Shown here: one piece after another, positions 48,565 through 57,693 of the stretch | How the letters are laid out: every line of letters begins with the position of its first letter | Position numbering within the stretch: the first letter of the stretch is position 1 | Source: Comamonas terrigena NBRC 13299 | GTDB taxonomy: Bacteria > Pseudomonadota > Gammaproteobacteria > Burkholderiales > Burkholderiaceae_C | Direction: 5' to 3' | NCBI RefSeq assembly: GCF_006740045.1 | Contig: NZ_AP019749.1 | Location: forward strand, 3,491,001 to 3,555,000 | Length of the DNA: 64,000 nt | Made by a program: the position numbers and the translations under genes | The notes under the pieces: generated by a model | Databases searched by the model: none | What the model was told of the DNA's origin: nothing | The model's input: only the letters and a program-made list of their open reading frames with translations

Positions 48565-49848
48565 TCAACGCTTGCCCAACAATCCACCCAGCACATTGCT
48601 CAGCACATTGCCGGTCTGCGCAGCCGGTGTGGTGGTGGTTCCTGCGGAAGCCGTTCCCGTGATGGCAGCCTGGGTTCCGGTTCCTGTCGTCGATCCTACC
48701 GTGCCACCGACGGCACCTGTGACGCTGCTGACGAGCGTAACGACAGGCGTTGCCGTGACCCCTGCCGTCGCAGTGCCGCTGACAACGGGAAGGCCGGTGC
48801 TGCCGCCCAGCAGATTGCCCAGGCCACCCGCCGCACCGCTGCCGGCGCCGCCATTCAGCACCCCGCCGACGGCCGCCACGGTCTGCCCGGCGCTAGAGAC
48901 CACCTGCCCCAGCGGCGAAGCCAGCGGGGCCTGCGACTGGCCGATGGACTGACCCAGCTGGTTGACCGCGCCGCCGGCGGTCTGCAGCAGGTTGTTGACC
49001 GGGGCGCCCAACTGGGTCGCCCCACCGATGGACTGGGTGGCACCAATGGCCGTGACCAGCAAGGGAGTGACCAGCTGGCTGCCCGTGGTCGTCAGCTGGT
49101 TGACCGCCGTGCTGTCCAGGACCGAGCCGACCCGCGCCGACAGCTGCGAGACGCCTTGGCCCACGCCGTCCACCGCACTACCGGCCAGGCCCACCACATC
49201 GCCCACCGGACCCAGTGCCGGGGTGTTGAGTGTGGACAGGGTCGTGCCCACACCGGAAACGGTCTGCCCCAGCTCATTCACTACGGGCTCGATCACCTTG
49301 GCGGTGGTGCCAATCACGTCCGGATTCGTGCCGATGGAGCCCAGACCATCGCTCAAGGCAGTACCCACCGCCTGGACGGCTGCAGCCGGATGGGAGAGTG
49401 TGTCACCCAGCGCCGCCGTGGTGGGCGCCAATGCCGTGTTGGACCCGACGCCTCCGACACCGGATGCCACGCTGTCCAGCAGATTGCCGGTGGACGTGAC
49501 GATGTTGCTGGTGCCGCCCGTCAGGTCGTTGATGGCCGCCACCGGAGCCGAGACCCCTCCTCCGGTGCCGCCGCCATCACCACCGCCGGTACTGCCACCA
49601 CCGGTGCCGCCCGTTCCGCCACTGCCGCCGCCCGTGCTGCCACCACCGCCAGCCACCTCCGCTCCGCCCCCTGAGCCGCTTGGCCCGGCGTCCGAACGCA
49701 GCGATCCACTGGAAGAGCAGGCCGCCAGCCCCAGGGCCAGCACGATGGCCGTGGCAGCGCGCCAGCGGGTGGATGTGACGGCAATGCGAGATTCCTCGGA
49801 CAAGCCGCGAATCGCGGCTAACCGAACTGTCAATTGTTTCGTACGCAT
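48565..49848 (-). CDS. Repeat-rich surface-protein candidate with extended signal region and lipobox
   Basis: A 427-residue protein. The start is fixed by AGGAGG 5 bases upstream. An unusually long N-region (about 28 residues) precedes the hydrophobic segment (ATAIVLALGLAAC), which ends in a lipobox with Cys44. Residues 45-100 are Gly/Ser-rich linker. The rest (100-425) is made of loose heptad-like repeats with Val/Leu and Gly (VxxVGxxLxxLG type), rich in Thr, Ser, Gln and Asn and without any Cys or Trp. The C-terminus is a short amphipathic helix ending LGGLLGKR. No enzymatic motif was seen. Pairing with a TpsB transporter suggests secretion to the surface. The family is not recognised with certainty; similar proteins are loosely labelled collagen-like. 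Confidence 0.75.
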   Translation of the reverse strand: MRTKQLTVRLAAIRGLSEESRIAVTSTRWRAATAIVLALGLAACSSSGSLRSDAGPSGSGGGAEVAGGGGSTGGGSGGTGGTGGGSTGGGDGGGTGGGVSAPVAAINDLTGGTSNIVTSTGNLLDSVASGVGGVGSNTALAPTTAALGDTLSHPAAAVQAVGTALSDGLGSIGTNPDVIGTTAKVIEPVVNELGQTVSGVGTTLSTLNTPALGPVGDVVGLAGSAVDGVGQGVSQLSARVGSVLDSTAVNQLTTTGSQLVTPLLVTAIGATQSIGGATQLGAPVNNLLQTAGGAVNQLGQSIGQSQAPLASPLGQVVSSAGQTVAAVGGVLNGGAGSGAAGGLGNLLGGSTGLPVVSGTATAGVTATPVVTLVSSVTGAVGGTVGSTTGTGTQAAITGTASAGTTTTPAAQTGNVLSNVLGGLLGKR

Positions 49849-50072
49849 GTTGACCTCCTACAGCGGTGCTGCGTGCTGCCCGCAAGGAACCAGCGGACTT
49901 GGTAGGGCGGATGGTCTGGTCGATACCGTTGGTCTTCCAATTTAAATATTGGCTCGCACGCTTACGAACAATTACCAAAAACTATCGAATTACGAACAAC
50001 TTAATAAACAAACTACATGCTAAAAATCCCATTTCCTATTGATATTCCATCGATATTCATTTAGGAAATTAT
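49849..50072. promoter_or_regulatory. A+T-rich promoter region of the repeat-protein/TpsB operon
   Basis: About 220 bases. The part from 49935 to 50070 is strikingly A+T-rich compared with its surroundings (for example AATTTAAATATTGG and runs of TACGAAC/TTACGAAC words). The two TTACGAACAA-like copies (about 49970 and 49990) form a direct repeat. It probably holds the operon promoter and a regulator site; it also lies 3' of the EamA gene. Confidence 0.5.
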
Positions 50073-50897
50073 TCATGCCTTGCGCCGGTATGCCGCCACC
50101 GCACCCAGAATCAGGGCCATGCCGGCCCACTGCGCCAAGGTGGGCCTGGCGCCAAACCACAGCAGGTCCACCCCCAGCGCCACCACCGGGTAGATGAAGG
50201 ACAGACCGGCCACCGCCTGGGCCGGCAGCCGCTGAAAGGCGGCATACATCAGCGTGTACATGCAGGCCGTGTGCACCAGGCCCAGTACCAGCACGGTCCC
50301 CCAGGCCCTGGCGCTGAACACGGCTGCCCCACCCCACACAGCCACCGGCACCCCCAGCACCAGCACGCCCAGGCCCATTTGCAGCATGGCGATCTGGGCC
50401 GGCGCCAGACGGCGCAGGCGCTGTGTGGCCAAGGTGGCCACGGCATACAAGGTGGCGGCCCCCAGGGCCAACGCCACACCGGGCCAGGCCGCACGGCTGG
50501 CCTGCGTGCCATCCAGCCCGCTGCTCAGCGCCACCCCCAGCAGCGCCAGGCCCAGCCAGGGTAGCTTCCTGAACGGCAAGGCTTCGCCCTGGAACACCGC
50601 CGCCAGCACCAGCAGCACAAACGGCTGCACGTGGTAGACCACGGTGGCCACCGCAATGCTGCTGTAGCGGTAGGCACTGAACAGCCCCACCCAGTTGCAT
50701 ACCAGCGCCACGCCACCCACGCCCAGCCAGCCCCATTCCCGGCGCGAGGGCGAACGCCATTGGCGCGCCCACGCCACCCAGGCCGCCAGGCCCAGGCCAC
50801 CGAACAGGCAGCGCAGCCACACCACCCACAGCGCAGGCAGCCCGCTTTCCACCACCAGCAGACCGATGGTGCCGGACAGCGCCATGGCCAGCACCAT
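50073..50897 (-). CDS. EamA/DMT family permease
   Basis: Inner-membrane protein of 274 residues with about ten hydrophobic segments in two EamA repeats. LRCLFGGLGLAAWVAW and SIAVATVVYHVQPFVLLVLAAVF are typical of the first half, and LSFIYPVVALGVDLLWFG of the second. DMT permeases export metabolites or amino acids; the substrate is unknown. The first helix may start before the listed ATG. It is divergent from a LysR gene at 51085 that probably controls it. Confidence 0.88.
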   Translation of the reverse strand: MVLAMALSGTIGLLVVESGLPALWVVWLRCLFGGLGLAAWVAWARQWRSPSRREWGWLGVGGVALVCNWVGLFSAYRYSSIAVATVVYHVQPFVLLVLAAVFQGEALPFRKLPWLGLALLGVALSSGLDGTQASRAAWPGVALALGAATLYAVATLATQRLRRLAPAQIAMLQMGLGVLVLGVPVAVWGGAAVFSARAWGTVLVLGLVHTACMYTLMYAAFQRLPAQAVAGLSFIYPVVALGVDLLWFGARPTLAQWAGMALILGAVAAYRRKA

Positions 50898-51084
50898 GCG
50901 CCAAGTGCCCCCCGGAGCGAAGCAGGCTGAAGCACCGTCGGAGCTGCGGCAGCCGTTGCTGCGGCAGCCGGTGGCGCCTGGGTCGTTGCAGCAGGCCGGT
51001 TTGCCCCGGAGGCCGCAGAAAAGAGAGAGGAAATGTGCATGGCCGCAGCGTGACGCATTGCCTGCAAAGCATCAATAAGCCATC

Positions 51085-52134
51085 ATGCAAAGCACTGTTG
51101 CATCTGATTCAACAACTACCCTATTTACCCCTGCTCCCATGCTGACCGAACACACGCTGGTGCCTGAAATGCTGGTCTTTGCCAAAGTGGTGGAGCTGCG
51201 CGGCTTTGCCGCCGCCGCACGCCAGCTGGGGCTGACCACCTCGGCCATCAGCCGCAGCGTGGGCCGGCTGGAAGCGCACTGGGGCGCCAGGCTGCTGCAC
51301 CGGACCACGCGCTCGGTCTCGCTGACCGAGCTGGGGGCCGAGGTCTATGCCGGCTGCGCCCAGATGGCACGCCTGGCGCGCGAAGTGCATGCCACCGCCG
51401 GCCACTACGGCGACATCCCGCGGGGCACGGTACGCATCAGCGCACCGGTGGTGTTTGGCGACACCTGGCTGGCCCCGCAGCTGCCGGCACTGCGCCAGCG
51501 CTGGCCGGCCGTGGAAATCGCCATGCAACTGAGCGACCGCATGGTGGACCTGACCGAAGAAGGGCTGGACCTGGCCCTGCGCATCACCACCCCCGACCAG
51601 CTGCCTCCTGGCCTGGTGGCACGCGCGCTGCGCACGGTGCGCTACATCCCCGTGGCATCACCGGCCTGGCTCCGGCAGCTGCCCGCCCCCATCACCCACC
51701 CGCGTGCGCTGGCCGGCCTGCCCTGCATCACCCTGGGCTACGGGGATTTTCAGAACCAGCTGCGCTGGGAGCCGGTAGCGCAGGCCAAAGCCCCATCCGC
51801 CGCACCTGCCCCGCCATCGGCTGCGGGCACCTCACCGACCGCAGCCCCTGCCACCGACCGCACACCGCTGGAGCTGGCCGTGCACACCCCCATCACCGTA
51901 GCCAGCAGCACCGGCATCGTCACCCTGGCACTGCAGCACCAGGGTGTGGGCATTGCCGCCGACTTTGCGGCAGAACAGGCACTTGCAGAAGGCCGTCTGG
52001 TGCAGCTGCTTCCCGACTGGCAACTGGGCGGCAGCTATACGGAACGCACGGCCTACGCCCTGTATTCCCCCACACGCCATCTGCCGCTGAAAGTGCGGGC
52101 GCTGATCGACCATCTGGTGCAGGCGGCGGCGTGA
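51085..52134 (+). CDS. LysR family transcriptional regulator
   Basis: A 349-residue LysR protein. The helix-turn-helix (about 25-85) reads FAAAARQLGLTTSAISRSVGRLEAHWGARLLHRTTRSV, and the PBP2-like effector domain follows. An insert of about 30 Ala/Pro/Thr-rich residues (about 235-262) lies in the effector domain, longer than in most members. The divergent EamA gene is the likely target. The first 19 residues are not conserved, so a later start (ATG at about 51139) is possible. Confidence 0.88.
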   Translation: MQSTVASDSTTTLFTPAPMLTEHTLVPEMLVFAKVVELRGFAAAARQLGLTTSAISRSVGRLEAHWGARLLHRTTRSVSLTELGAEVYAGCAQMARLAREVHATAGHYGDIPRGTVRISAPVVFGDTWLAPQLPALRQRWPAVEIAMQLSDRMVDLTEEGLDLALRITTPDQLPPGLVARALRTVRYIPVASPAWLRQLPAPITHPRALAGLPCITLGYGDFQNQLRWEPVAQAKAPSAAPAPPSAAGTSPTAAPATDRTPLELAVHTPITVASSTGIVTLALQHQGVGIAADFAAEQALAEGRLVQLLPDWQLGGSYTERTAYALYSPTRHLPLKVRALIDHLVQAAA

Positions 52135-52249
52135 GGGCCGCCGCGCCGCTCTCGTCCATAGCTCCCGGCCATGGGCCACGGTGTGTGATCCCCACAGGCA
52201 GATCTTCCATGCAGATGCTGAACCGCAAGCGCGAGCCTGCCGGCACGGC

Positions 52250-52636
52250 TCAACGGGAGCGACGGATCCGGCCTTGCCTGGCCTTCACCTCGCGGCGGTA
52301 TGCCCGCAGCATCTGGCGGGGGTAAGCGCTGCCGGGCGCAAACAGGCTCTCTTCGTACTTCCGGCGCAGGTACTTGCCGTCCAGGTCCGCTTTGGTCACC
52401 CAGCCCAGACCCGCCTTCCGGCGCAGGACAGCAGCCTTGTGCCAGGCGCAGAAGGCCGCCCACACCATCAACTGGTGCGCTTCGCTCCACGTCTGAGCCT
52501 GGGCTTCGGCCCGGTCCCACAGCCTGGACAGTTGCGGAAACACGCCGCCACTGCCGGCAGTGGGCTTGCCGTCGGCAATCGGTATCTGCGACGGCCAGAA
52601 CCGCAGCGTTTCACGCAGCACCCGCTTGAATTTCAT
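52250..52636 (-). CDS. Hypothetical protein, Trp-rich and basic
   Basis: A 128-residue reading frame with protein-like composition: several Trp (WPSQ, RLWDR, WSEAHQLMVWAAFCAWHK) and many Arg/Lys, ending in a very basic tail (REVKARQGRIRRSR). No known family was recognised. No ribosome-binding site is visible before the ATG, so the start may be wrong. It lies between a LysR gene and the tandem-repeat tract, in an area that may be imported. Confidence 0.45.
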   Translation of the reverse strand: MKFKRVLRETLRFWPSQIPIADGKPTAGSGGVFPQLSRLWDRAEAQAQTWSEAHQLMVWAAFCAWHKAAVLRRKAGLGWVTKADLDGKYLRRKYEESLFAPGSAYPRQMLRAYRREVKARQGRIRRSR

Positions 52637-52916
52637 GGCTTTGATGGAGGTAAAGACCTACGGCGAAGGCTCCTGCCCCACTGCTCGGGGAGCCCAGGTG
52701 CTGGAGTGGGAGGGTCCATCCGGCCCCTTCGGGCGGAAACAAGTGTGCTGCCAGCCCCAGTTGCGCGCTGTTCCGCCGAACGGATCGGCAGGCAATGTAA
52801 CAGCACCGGTCAGAGCGGTGCCTTCGCCGCTTGTGGAAGGACGCATCTCGAAGTTGCATCGAAAAAGAACACCACGGTCTGCCTGCGCGCACTGGCGCCA
52901 TGTCGCTGCACACCAT
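52637..52916. other. Gene-free spacer before tandem repeats
   Basis: About 280 bases. It contains the CTGTCCCTGAT arm at its right end; no gene, promoter or RNA was recognised in the remainder. Confidence 0.45.
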
Positions 52917-53467
52917 CTGTCCCTGATAAAAAGCAGGTCTCCACACCGGCCGCCACTTGTCCCCGCCACACCCCATCAAACTTGTGGAAAAGTCTGCACC
53001 GACACCTGGATAAGTGAGACAAGCACTTGATTCACATGGATTTTTCTGCGCAAGCTTAATTTTTAAGCAACATCTATCCTACAGAGAAAATCAGGGACAG
53101 AAACCGCAGCCTCCGCCTCGCTCACCCCGTGCACGCGGCTGTTTTCCCCAGTTGGGCTGCCCAAGCTTGTGGACAAATGCCCACCGCCTGCGGGATAAGT
53201 GGCTTAAGTGACTGCCAGCACAGGGGTTTTTGGTTGCTGCTTATTTTTTATGCAAACCGGCCTCGGTATGGCAATCAGGGGCAGAAATCATGGCATGGAA
53301 GCACTCCGTGGCCTGTCGTTGGCACGTTGAGGGACAGATCCAGCCCGGTGTCGCAGTGTCCGCACCGGTTGTCCCCACCCGATCTGATCAAGCTTGTGGA
53401 CAAGCTCATTGCCCACATGGGATAAGTCAATTAAGCACTTGTCATCATTGGACAATATGGTTTCTGA
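52917..53467. repeat. Three diverged tandem repeats with DnaA-box-like words
   Basis: Units: about 52917-53100, 53101-53284 and 53285-53467. In each, the same words come in order: TT(G/T)TCCCC, CTTGTGGA(C/A)AA (52981, 53166, 53393), GGATAAGT, a TTAAG/CACTTG word and an A+T-rich TTATTTTTTA(T/G)GC block. Unit 1 is bounded by perfect 11-bp inverted repeats CTGTCCCTGAT (52917-52927) / ATCAGGGACAG (53090-53100), and unit 2 ends with ATCAGGGGCAG. TGTGGACAA is one base off the DnaA box TGTGGATAA; TGATTCACA at 53028 is another one-base variant. Unit 3 runs into the end of the LysR gene. Confidence 0.75.
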
Positions 53468-54436
53468 TTATTTTTTAGGCACAACCACTGCGGGCGGGCG
53501 TGCGGCTTCGGCCCGCTGCAGCAGCCACTGGCTGAACACGCGCAGCGCAGGCGCCTGGGGTGCGCCTTCGGCCAGTGCGGGAGTGACCAGGTAGTAGGCA
53601 CGGTTGCCGCGCAACGGGCGGTCACAGGCAATGACCAGATCGCCCCGCGCCAGCTCCTGCTCAATCAGCATGGGCGGAATCAGTGCCACGCCCAGGCCCT
53701 GGCCGGCGGCCACGGCCAGCATGGAGAACAGCTCCAGCCGCGCGCCATCCAGCGCGCGCGGGGCGCTGACGTCCATGGCATCGAACCATTGTTGCCAGCC
53801 GTAGGGCCGCGTGCTTTGCTGCAGCAGCGGCATGCCGGCGATCACGGCAGGGCTGACGGGCTGCCAGGCGCGGCCCAGGTCGCGCTCCTGGGCGGTGGCC
53901 AGCAGCTGGGGGCTGCACACCGGCAGGGTTTCCTCGTCCATCAGCCACTGGGCCTGCACGCCCGGCCAGTGGGCCACCTGTTCCGGGGTGCCGGCGTACA
54001 GGGCAGCGTCGAAGCCGGTGTCGGCGAACAGAAAGGGGCGGGTCTGCACATCGATGTGCACACGGATGTCAGGGTGGGCCTTCATCAGCTGCGGCAGGCG
54101 CGGAAGCAGCCAGCGCGTGGCAAACGTGGGCACGGCCGCCAGGTTGATGGTGCCGCCCTCGCCCTGGTGGGCCATGAGGTCGAGCGTGTCGCGCTCCAGC
54201 CCCTGGAGCCAGCGGGCCACCTGCTGGGCGTACTGGCGGCCGGCTTCGGTCAGCAGCACGCCGTGGCGGGTGCGCTTGAACAGCGGAAGGCCGACAAACT
54301 CTTCCAGCGCAATGATCTGGCGCGAGACCGCGCTTTGCGTCAGCGCCAGCTCTTGCGCCGCCTTGGTATAGCTCTCGTGGCGGGCGGCGGATTCGAAACA
54401 GGCCAGGGCTTGGGTGGAGGGAATGGCACGACGCAT
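53468..54436 (-). CDS. gcdR: LysR family regulator, probable GcdR
   Basis: A 322-residue LysR protein of the GcvA-like subgroup. The helix-turn-helix (about 20-60) reads YTKAAQELALTQSAVSRQIIALEEFVGLPLFKR. Divergent from gcdH by about 220 bases and next to gcdG, it has the position of the glutarate regulator GcdR of pseudomonads, which activates the operon in response to glutarate. The last codons (PKK-stop) form part of the third tandem repeat. Gene symbol given by context. Confidence 0.82.
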   Translation of the reverse strand: MRRAIPSTQALACFESAARHESYTKAAQELALTQSAVSRQIIALEEFVGLPLFKRTRHGVLLTEAGRQYAQQVARWLQGLERDTLDLMAHQGEGGTINLAAVPTFATRWLLPRLPQLMKAHPDIRVHIDVQTRPFLFADTGFDAALYAGTPEQVAHWPGVQAQWLMDEETLPVCSPQLLATAQERDLGRAWQPVSPAVIAGMPLLQQSTRPYGWQQWFDAMDVSAPRALDGARLELFSMLAVAAGQGLGVALIPPMLIEQELARGDLVIACDRPLRGNRAYYLVTPALAEGAPQAPALRVFSQWLLQRAEAARPPAVVVPKK

Positions 54437-54657
54437 GCAAAACCTTCATGCAAAAAATCAATTACAGACTCAAGCATACCTAAATCCGGCAGAAATCAGC
54501 TTAATAAATGCGGTTTACGCATACATGGATGCAATCAAATCGTTTGCGACACCGCTCCGCGCCACCTACCATGCGTTCCCATCCAGTTGTCGTCGGCAAT
54601 CCCTGCGGGCGACAAGCACCTCTTCCCCCCACCTTCACGGATTCAAGGAGACACAAC
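54437..54657. promoter_or_regulatory. gcdR-gcdH divergent control region
   Basis: About 220 bases, A+T-rich for its first 100 (AAAAAATCAATTACAG, CTTAATAAATGCGG). It probably holds promoters for both genes and the LysR binding site. No single operator could be fixed by eye. Confidence 0.5.
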
Positions 54658-55848
54658 ATGGCCAACTTCCAATGGGACGATCCCTTCCACCTGGACGAGC
54701 AACTGACCGAAGACGAGCGCATGATCCGCGACGCGTCGCGCAGCTACTGCCAGGACAAGCTGATGCCCCGCGTGCAGTCCATGTTCCGCAATGAGTCCGT
54801 GGACACCTCCATCTTCCGCGAGATGGGCGAACTGGGCCTGCTGGGCCCCACCATCCCGACCGAATACGGCGGTGCCGGCCTGAACTATGTGAGCTACGGC
54901 CTGGTGGCCCGCGAGATCGAACGCGTGGACAGCGGCTACCGCTCCATGGCGTCGGTGCAATCCTCCCTGGTGATGGTGCCCATCAACGAATTCGGCACCG
55001 AAGCCCAGAAGCAGAAGTACCTGCCCAAGCTGGCTTCCGGTGAATTCATCGGCTGCTTTGGCCTGACCGAACCCGACCACGGCTCCGACCCCGGCTCCAT
55101 GGCCACCCGCGCCTACAAGGTGGACGGCGGCTACAAGCTCAAGGGCAGCAAGATGTGGATCACCAACTCGCCCGTGGCCGATGTGTTCGTGGTCTGGGCC
55201 AAGGAAGTGTCCGAAGGCGGCAACGTGGGCCAGATCCGCGGCTTTGTGCTGGAAAAGGGCATGAAGGGCCTGTCCGCCCCCGCCATCCACGGCAAGGTGG
55301 GCCTGCGGGCCTCCATCACCGGTGAAATCGTGATGGACGATGTGTTCGTGCCCGAAGAAAACGCCTTCCCCGAAGTCCGCGGCCTGAAAGGCCCCTTCAC
55401 CTGCCTGAACAGCGCACGCTTCGGCATTGCCTGGGGTGCCATGGGTGCCGCCGAGTTCTGCTGGCACACCTCCCGCCAGTACACGCTGGACCGCAAGCAG
55501 TTCGGCCGCCCCCTGGCTGCCAACCAGCTGATCCAGAAGAAGCTGGCCGACATGCAGACCGAAATCACGCTGGGCCTGCAAGCCGCCCTGCGCGTGGGCC
55601 GCATGAAGGACGAGCACCAGAACGTGGTGGAAATCACCTCCCTGATCAAGCGCAACAACTGCGGCAAGGCCCTGGACATTGCCCGTCTGGCACGCGACAT
55701 GATGGGCGGCAACGGCATTTCCGACGAGTTCGGCGTGGCCCGCCATCTGGTGAACCTGGAAGTGGTGAACACCTACGAAGGCACGCACGATGTGCATGCC
55801 CTGATTCTGGGCCGCGCACAGACCGGCATCGCCGCCTTCGCGAACTGA
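54658..55848 (+). CDS. gcdH: Glutaryl-CoA dehydrogenase
   Basis: FAD enzyme that oxidises and decarboxylates glutaryl-CoA to crotonyl-CoA in lysine, tryptophan and glutarate breakdown. It has 396 residues, the family size. Signatures are [51 protein letters not shown] and the C-terminal [21 protein letters not shown], whose Glu in YEGTHD is the catalytic base and whose pattern is specific to GcdH. ATG 54658 with AAGGAG 7 bases before. Paired with the CoA-transferase gcdG. Confidence 0.97.
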   Translation: MANFQWDDPFHLDEQLTEDERMIRDASRSYCQDKLMPRVQSMFRNESVDTSIFREMGELGLLGPTIPTEYGGAGLNYVSYGLVAREIERVDSGYRSMASVQSSLVMVPINEFGTEAQKQKYLPKLASGEFIGCFGLTEPDHGSDPGSMATRAYKVDGGYKLKGSKMWITNSPVADVFVVWAKEVSEGGNVGQIRGFVLEKGMKGLSAPAIHGKVGLRASITGEIVMDDVFVPEENAFPEVRGLKGPFTCLNSARFGIAWGAMGAAEFCWHTSRQYTLDRKQFGRPLAANQLIQKKLADMQTEITLGLQAALRVGRMKDEHQNVVEITSLIKRNNCGKALDIARLARDMMGGNGISDEFGVARHLVNLEVVNTYEGTHDVHALILGRAQTGIAAFAN

Positions 55849-55985
55849 GGTCGCGGCGCCCGCACGCTCGGGTGCGGGGTGGTGGGGCCCGGTCGCAGCG
55901 CTGCGACGGCCTGCGGCTCCACACCCCTCACCTTAGCGCCTGTCGGCACCGCTGGGGCGGCACCGCACCGTGCACCGCTGCCCCG

Positions 55986-56042
55986 GCGCTAGCTGATTGG
56001 GTTCTGGTTGTGCTTTGCCTCCAGAGCCCAATCACCTAGCGC
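55986..56042. repeat. Long inverted repeat between gcdH and gcdG
   Basis: 22-bp arms (55986-56007 and 56021-56042) with one mismatch and one G-T pair and a 13-nt loop; the loop-side core is TGATTGGG-TTCTGG / CCAGAGCCCAATCA. A second perfect 8-bp hairpin GAGAGCCC-cc-GGGCTCTC follows at 56061-56078. Neither has a T-run. Confidence 0.75.
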
Positions 56043-56118
56043 ACCAGTTGCCCTGGTTGGGAGAGCCCCCGGGCTCTCTGGCTTTATCCCCCTCACATCC
56101 CGCCGGATCGGATCCTCC

Positions 56119-57393
56119 ATGACCGCCTCCTCCCCTGCTTCCACACCCGCTGCTTCCCGTCCCGCCGCGCTGGCCGGTATCAAGGTGCTGGACCTGTCAC
56201 GTGTGCTGGCCGGTCCCTGGGCCACGCAGCTGCTGGCCGATCTGGGCGCCGATGTGGTCAAGGTGGAGCGGCCAGTGGCCGGCGACGACACCCGCCACTG
56301 GGGCCCTCCGTTCCTGAAGGACGCAGCCGGCAACGACACGCGCGAGGCCAGCTACTTCACGGCCTGCAACCGCAACAAGCGCTCCATCACCGTGGACATG
56401 GCCCACCCCGAAGGCCAGGCCCTGCTGCGCCGCATGGCAGCCGAGGCGGACGTGGTGGTGGAAAACTTCAAGGTCGGCGGCCTGCAGCAATACGGGCTGG
56501 ACTACGACAGCCTGAAGGCGCTGAACCCCAGGCTGATCTACTGCTCCATCACCGGCTTCGGCCAGGACGGCCCGTATGCCGAACGCGCAGGCTACGACCT
56601 GATGGTGCAGGCCATGTGCGGGCTGATGAGCATCACCGGCCACGCCGACCACGAACCCGGCGGCGGCCCGCTGAAGGTGGGGGTGGCGGTGATCGACGTG
56701 TTCACCGGGCTGTACGCCAGCAATGCCATCATCGCTGCGCTCCATGCCCGCGACAACGCAGGCCATGGCTCTGGGGAAGGCCAGTACATCGACATGGCGC
56801 TGCTGGACGTGGGCATGGCCGTGCTGGCCAACCAGGCCGCCGGCTACCTGGCCACGGACAAGGCGCCGGGCCGGGCTGGCAACATCCACCCCAGTCTGGC
56901 GCCCTACCAGGACTTCAAGACCCGTGACGGCAATGTGCTGCTGGCCATTGGCAACGACGGCCAGTTCGCCCGTTTCTGCGCCGCTGTCGGCCACCCCGGC
57001 TGGGCCCAGGACGCACGCTTTGCCACCAACACCGCCCGGGTGCAGAACCGCTCCGATCTGCTGATACTGATGACCCCGCTGATGCAGACGCGCGGCACCC
57101 AGGACTGGATCACGCTGCTGGAAGACAAGGCCGTGCCCTGCGGCCCCATCAACACCGTGGCCCAGGCCTTCGACGACCCACAGGTTCGGGCGCGCGGCAT
57201 CCGCAAGGAGCTGCCGGCCGCAGGAGGACTGGGCACGGTGGGCACGGTGGCCAGCCCGATGCGCCTGTCGGGCACCCCGGTGGTCTACCGCAGCGCGCCC
57301 CCGTCCCTGGGCCAGCACACCACCGAGGTGCTGACCGAAATGGGCCTGGACGCCGCCCAGCTGGCCCAGCTCCAAGCCCAGCAGGTGATCTGA
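56119..57393 (+). CDS. gcdG: CaiB/BaiF family CoA-transferase, probable glutarate CoA-transferase
   Basis: A 424-residue class III CoA-transferase. Motifs are LAGIKVLDLSRVLAGPW, LADLGADVVKVERP, NRNKRSITVDM and GYDLMVQAMCGLMSITG, which precedes the catalytic Asp region. Next to gcdH, the likely reaction is succinyl-CoA plus glutarate to glutaryl-CoA (GcdG in Pseudomonas, SUGCT in animals). The N-terminal 15 residues are Ala/Ser-rich. ATG 56119 gives the family start; a longer frame from 56008 crosses the palindromes and is unlikely. Confidence 0.92.
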   Translation: MTASSPASTPAASRPAALAGIKVLDLSRVLAGPWATQLLADLGADVVKVERPVAGDDTRHWGPPFLKDAAGNDTREASYFTACNRNKRSITVDMAHPEGQALLRRMAAEADVVVENFKVGGLQQYGLDYDSLKALNPRLIYCSITGFGQDGPYAERAGYDLMVQAMCGLMSITGHADHEPGGGPLKVGVAVIDVFTGLYASNAIIAALHARDNAGHGSGEGQYIDMALLDVGMAVLANQAAGYLATDKAPGRAGNIHPSLAPYQDFKTRDGNVLLAIGNDGQFARFCAAVGHPGWAQDARFATNTARVQNRSDLLILMTPLMQTRGTQDWITLLEDKAVPCGPINTVAQAFDDPQVRARGIRKELPAAGGLGTVGTVASPMRLSGTPVVYRSAPPSLGQHTTEVLTEMGLDAAQLAQLQAQQVI

Positions 57394-57693
57394 CACGCAG
57401 TCCCCCGCTGCCCTGGGGCAGCTGCTTTCAGAGGCACCTTCCCTGCAGCGCCACCGGCGCCACACGCGCTCGGCGCTGCAGGATTTTCTCCTCTGCCTTT
57501 TATATCCTTCGCAGCATATTCATGCGCGAGGGATAATCGTATTTCTTGATTATCTACATAATCCATTCACCCCAGGGTAACTACCGAATCAAAACCGCAT
57601 TTCGCATATAGCGCTTTCAGAAGCCGGGCCGTACGATTCTTCCCACGTTTTACCCAAACGGCAGCTTCAACAAAACAATACGGAGATGACAAC
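57394..57693 (+). promoter_or_regulatory. Upstream region of second Bug gene, with palindrome
   Basis: 300 bases. From 57490 it is A+T-rich and has a perfect palindrome GATTAT-ctac-ATAATC (57548-57563), the size of a LysR or TetR operator. ATACGGAGATGAC just before the ATG gives a ribosome-binding site. Confidence 0.5.

Noticed and set aside
52917..53467. Chromosomal oriC or CRISPR array
   Set aside because: No dnaA, dnaN or gyrB is near. The units are too long and too diverged for CRISPR repeats. Only a DnaA-related or mobile-element origin remains open.
51085..54436. Prophage or integrated plasmid
   Set aside because: No integrase, transposase, capsid, relaxase or replication gene was found around the repeats or the hypothetical gene.
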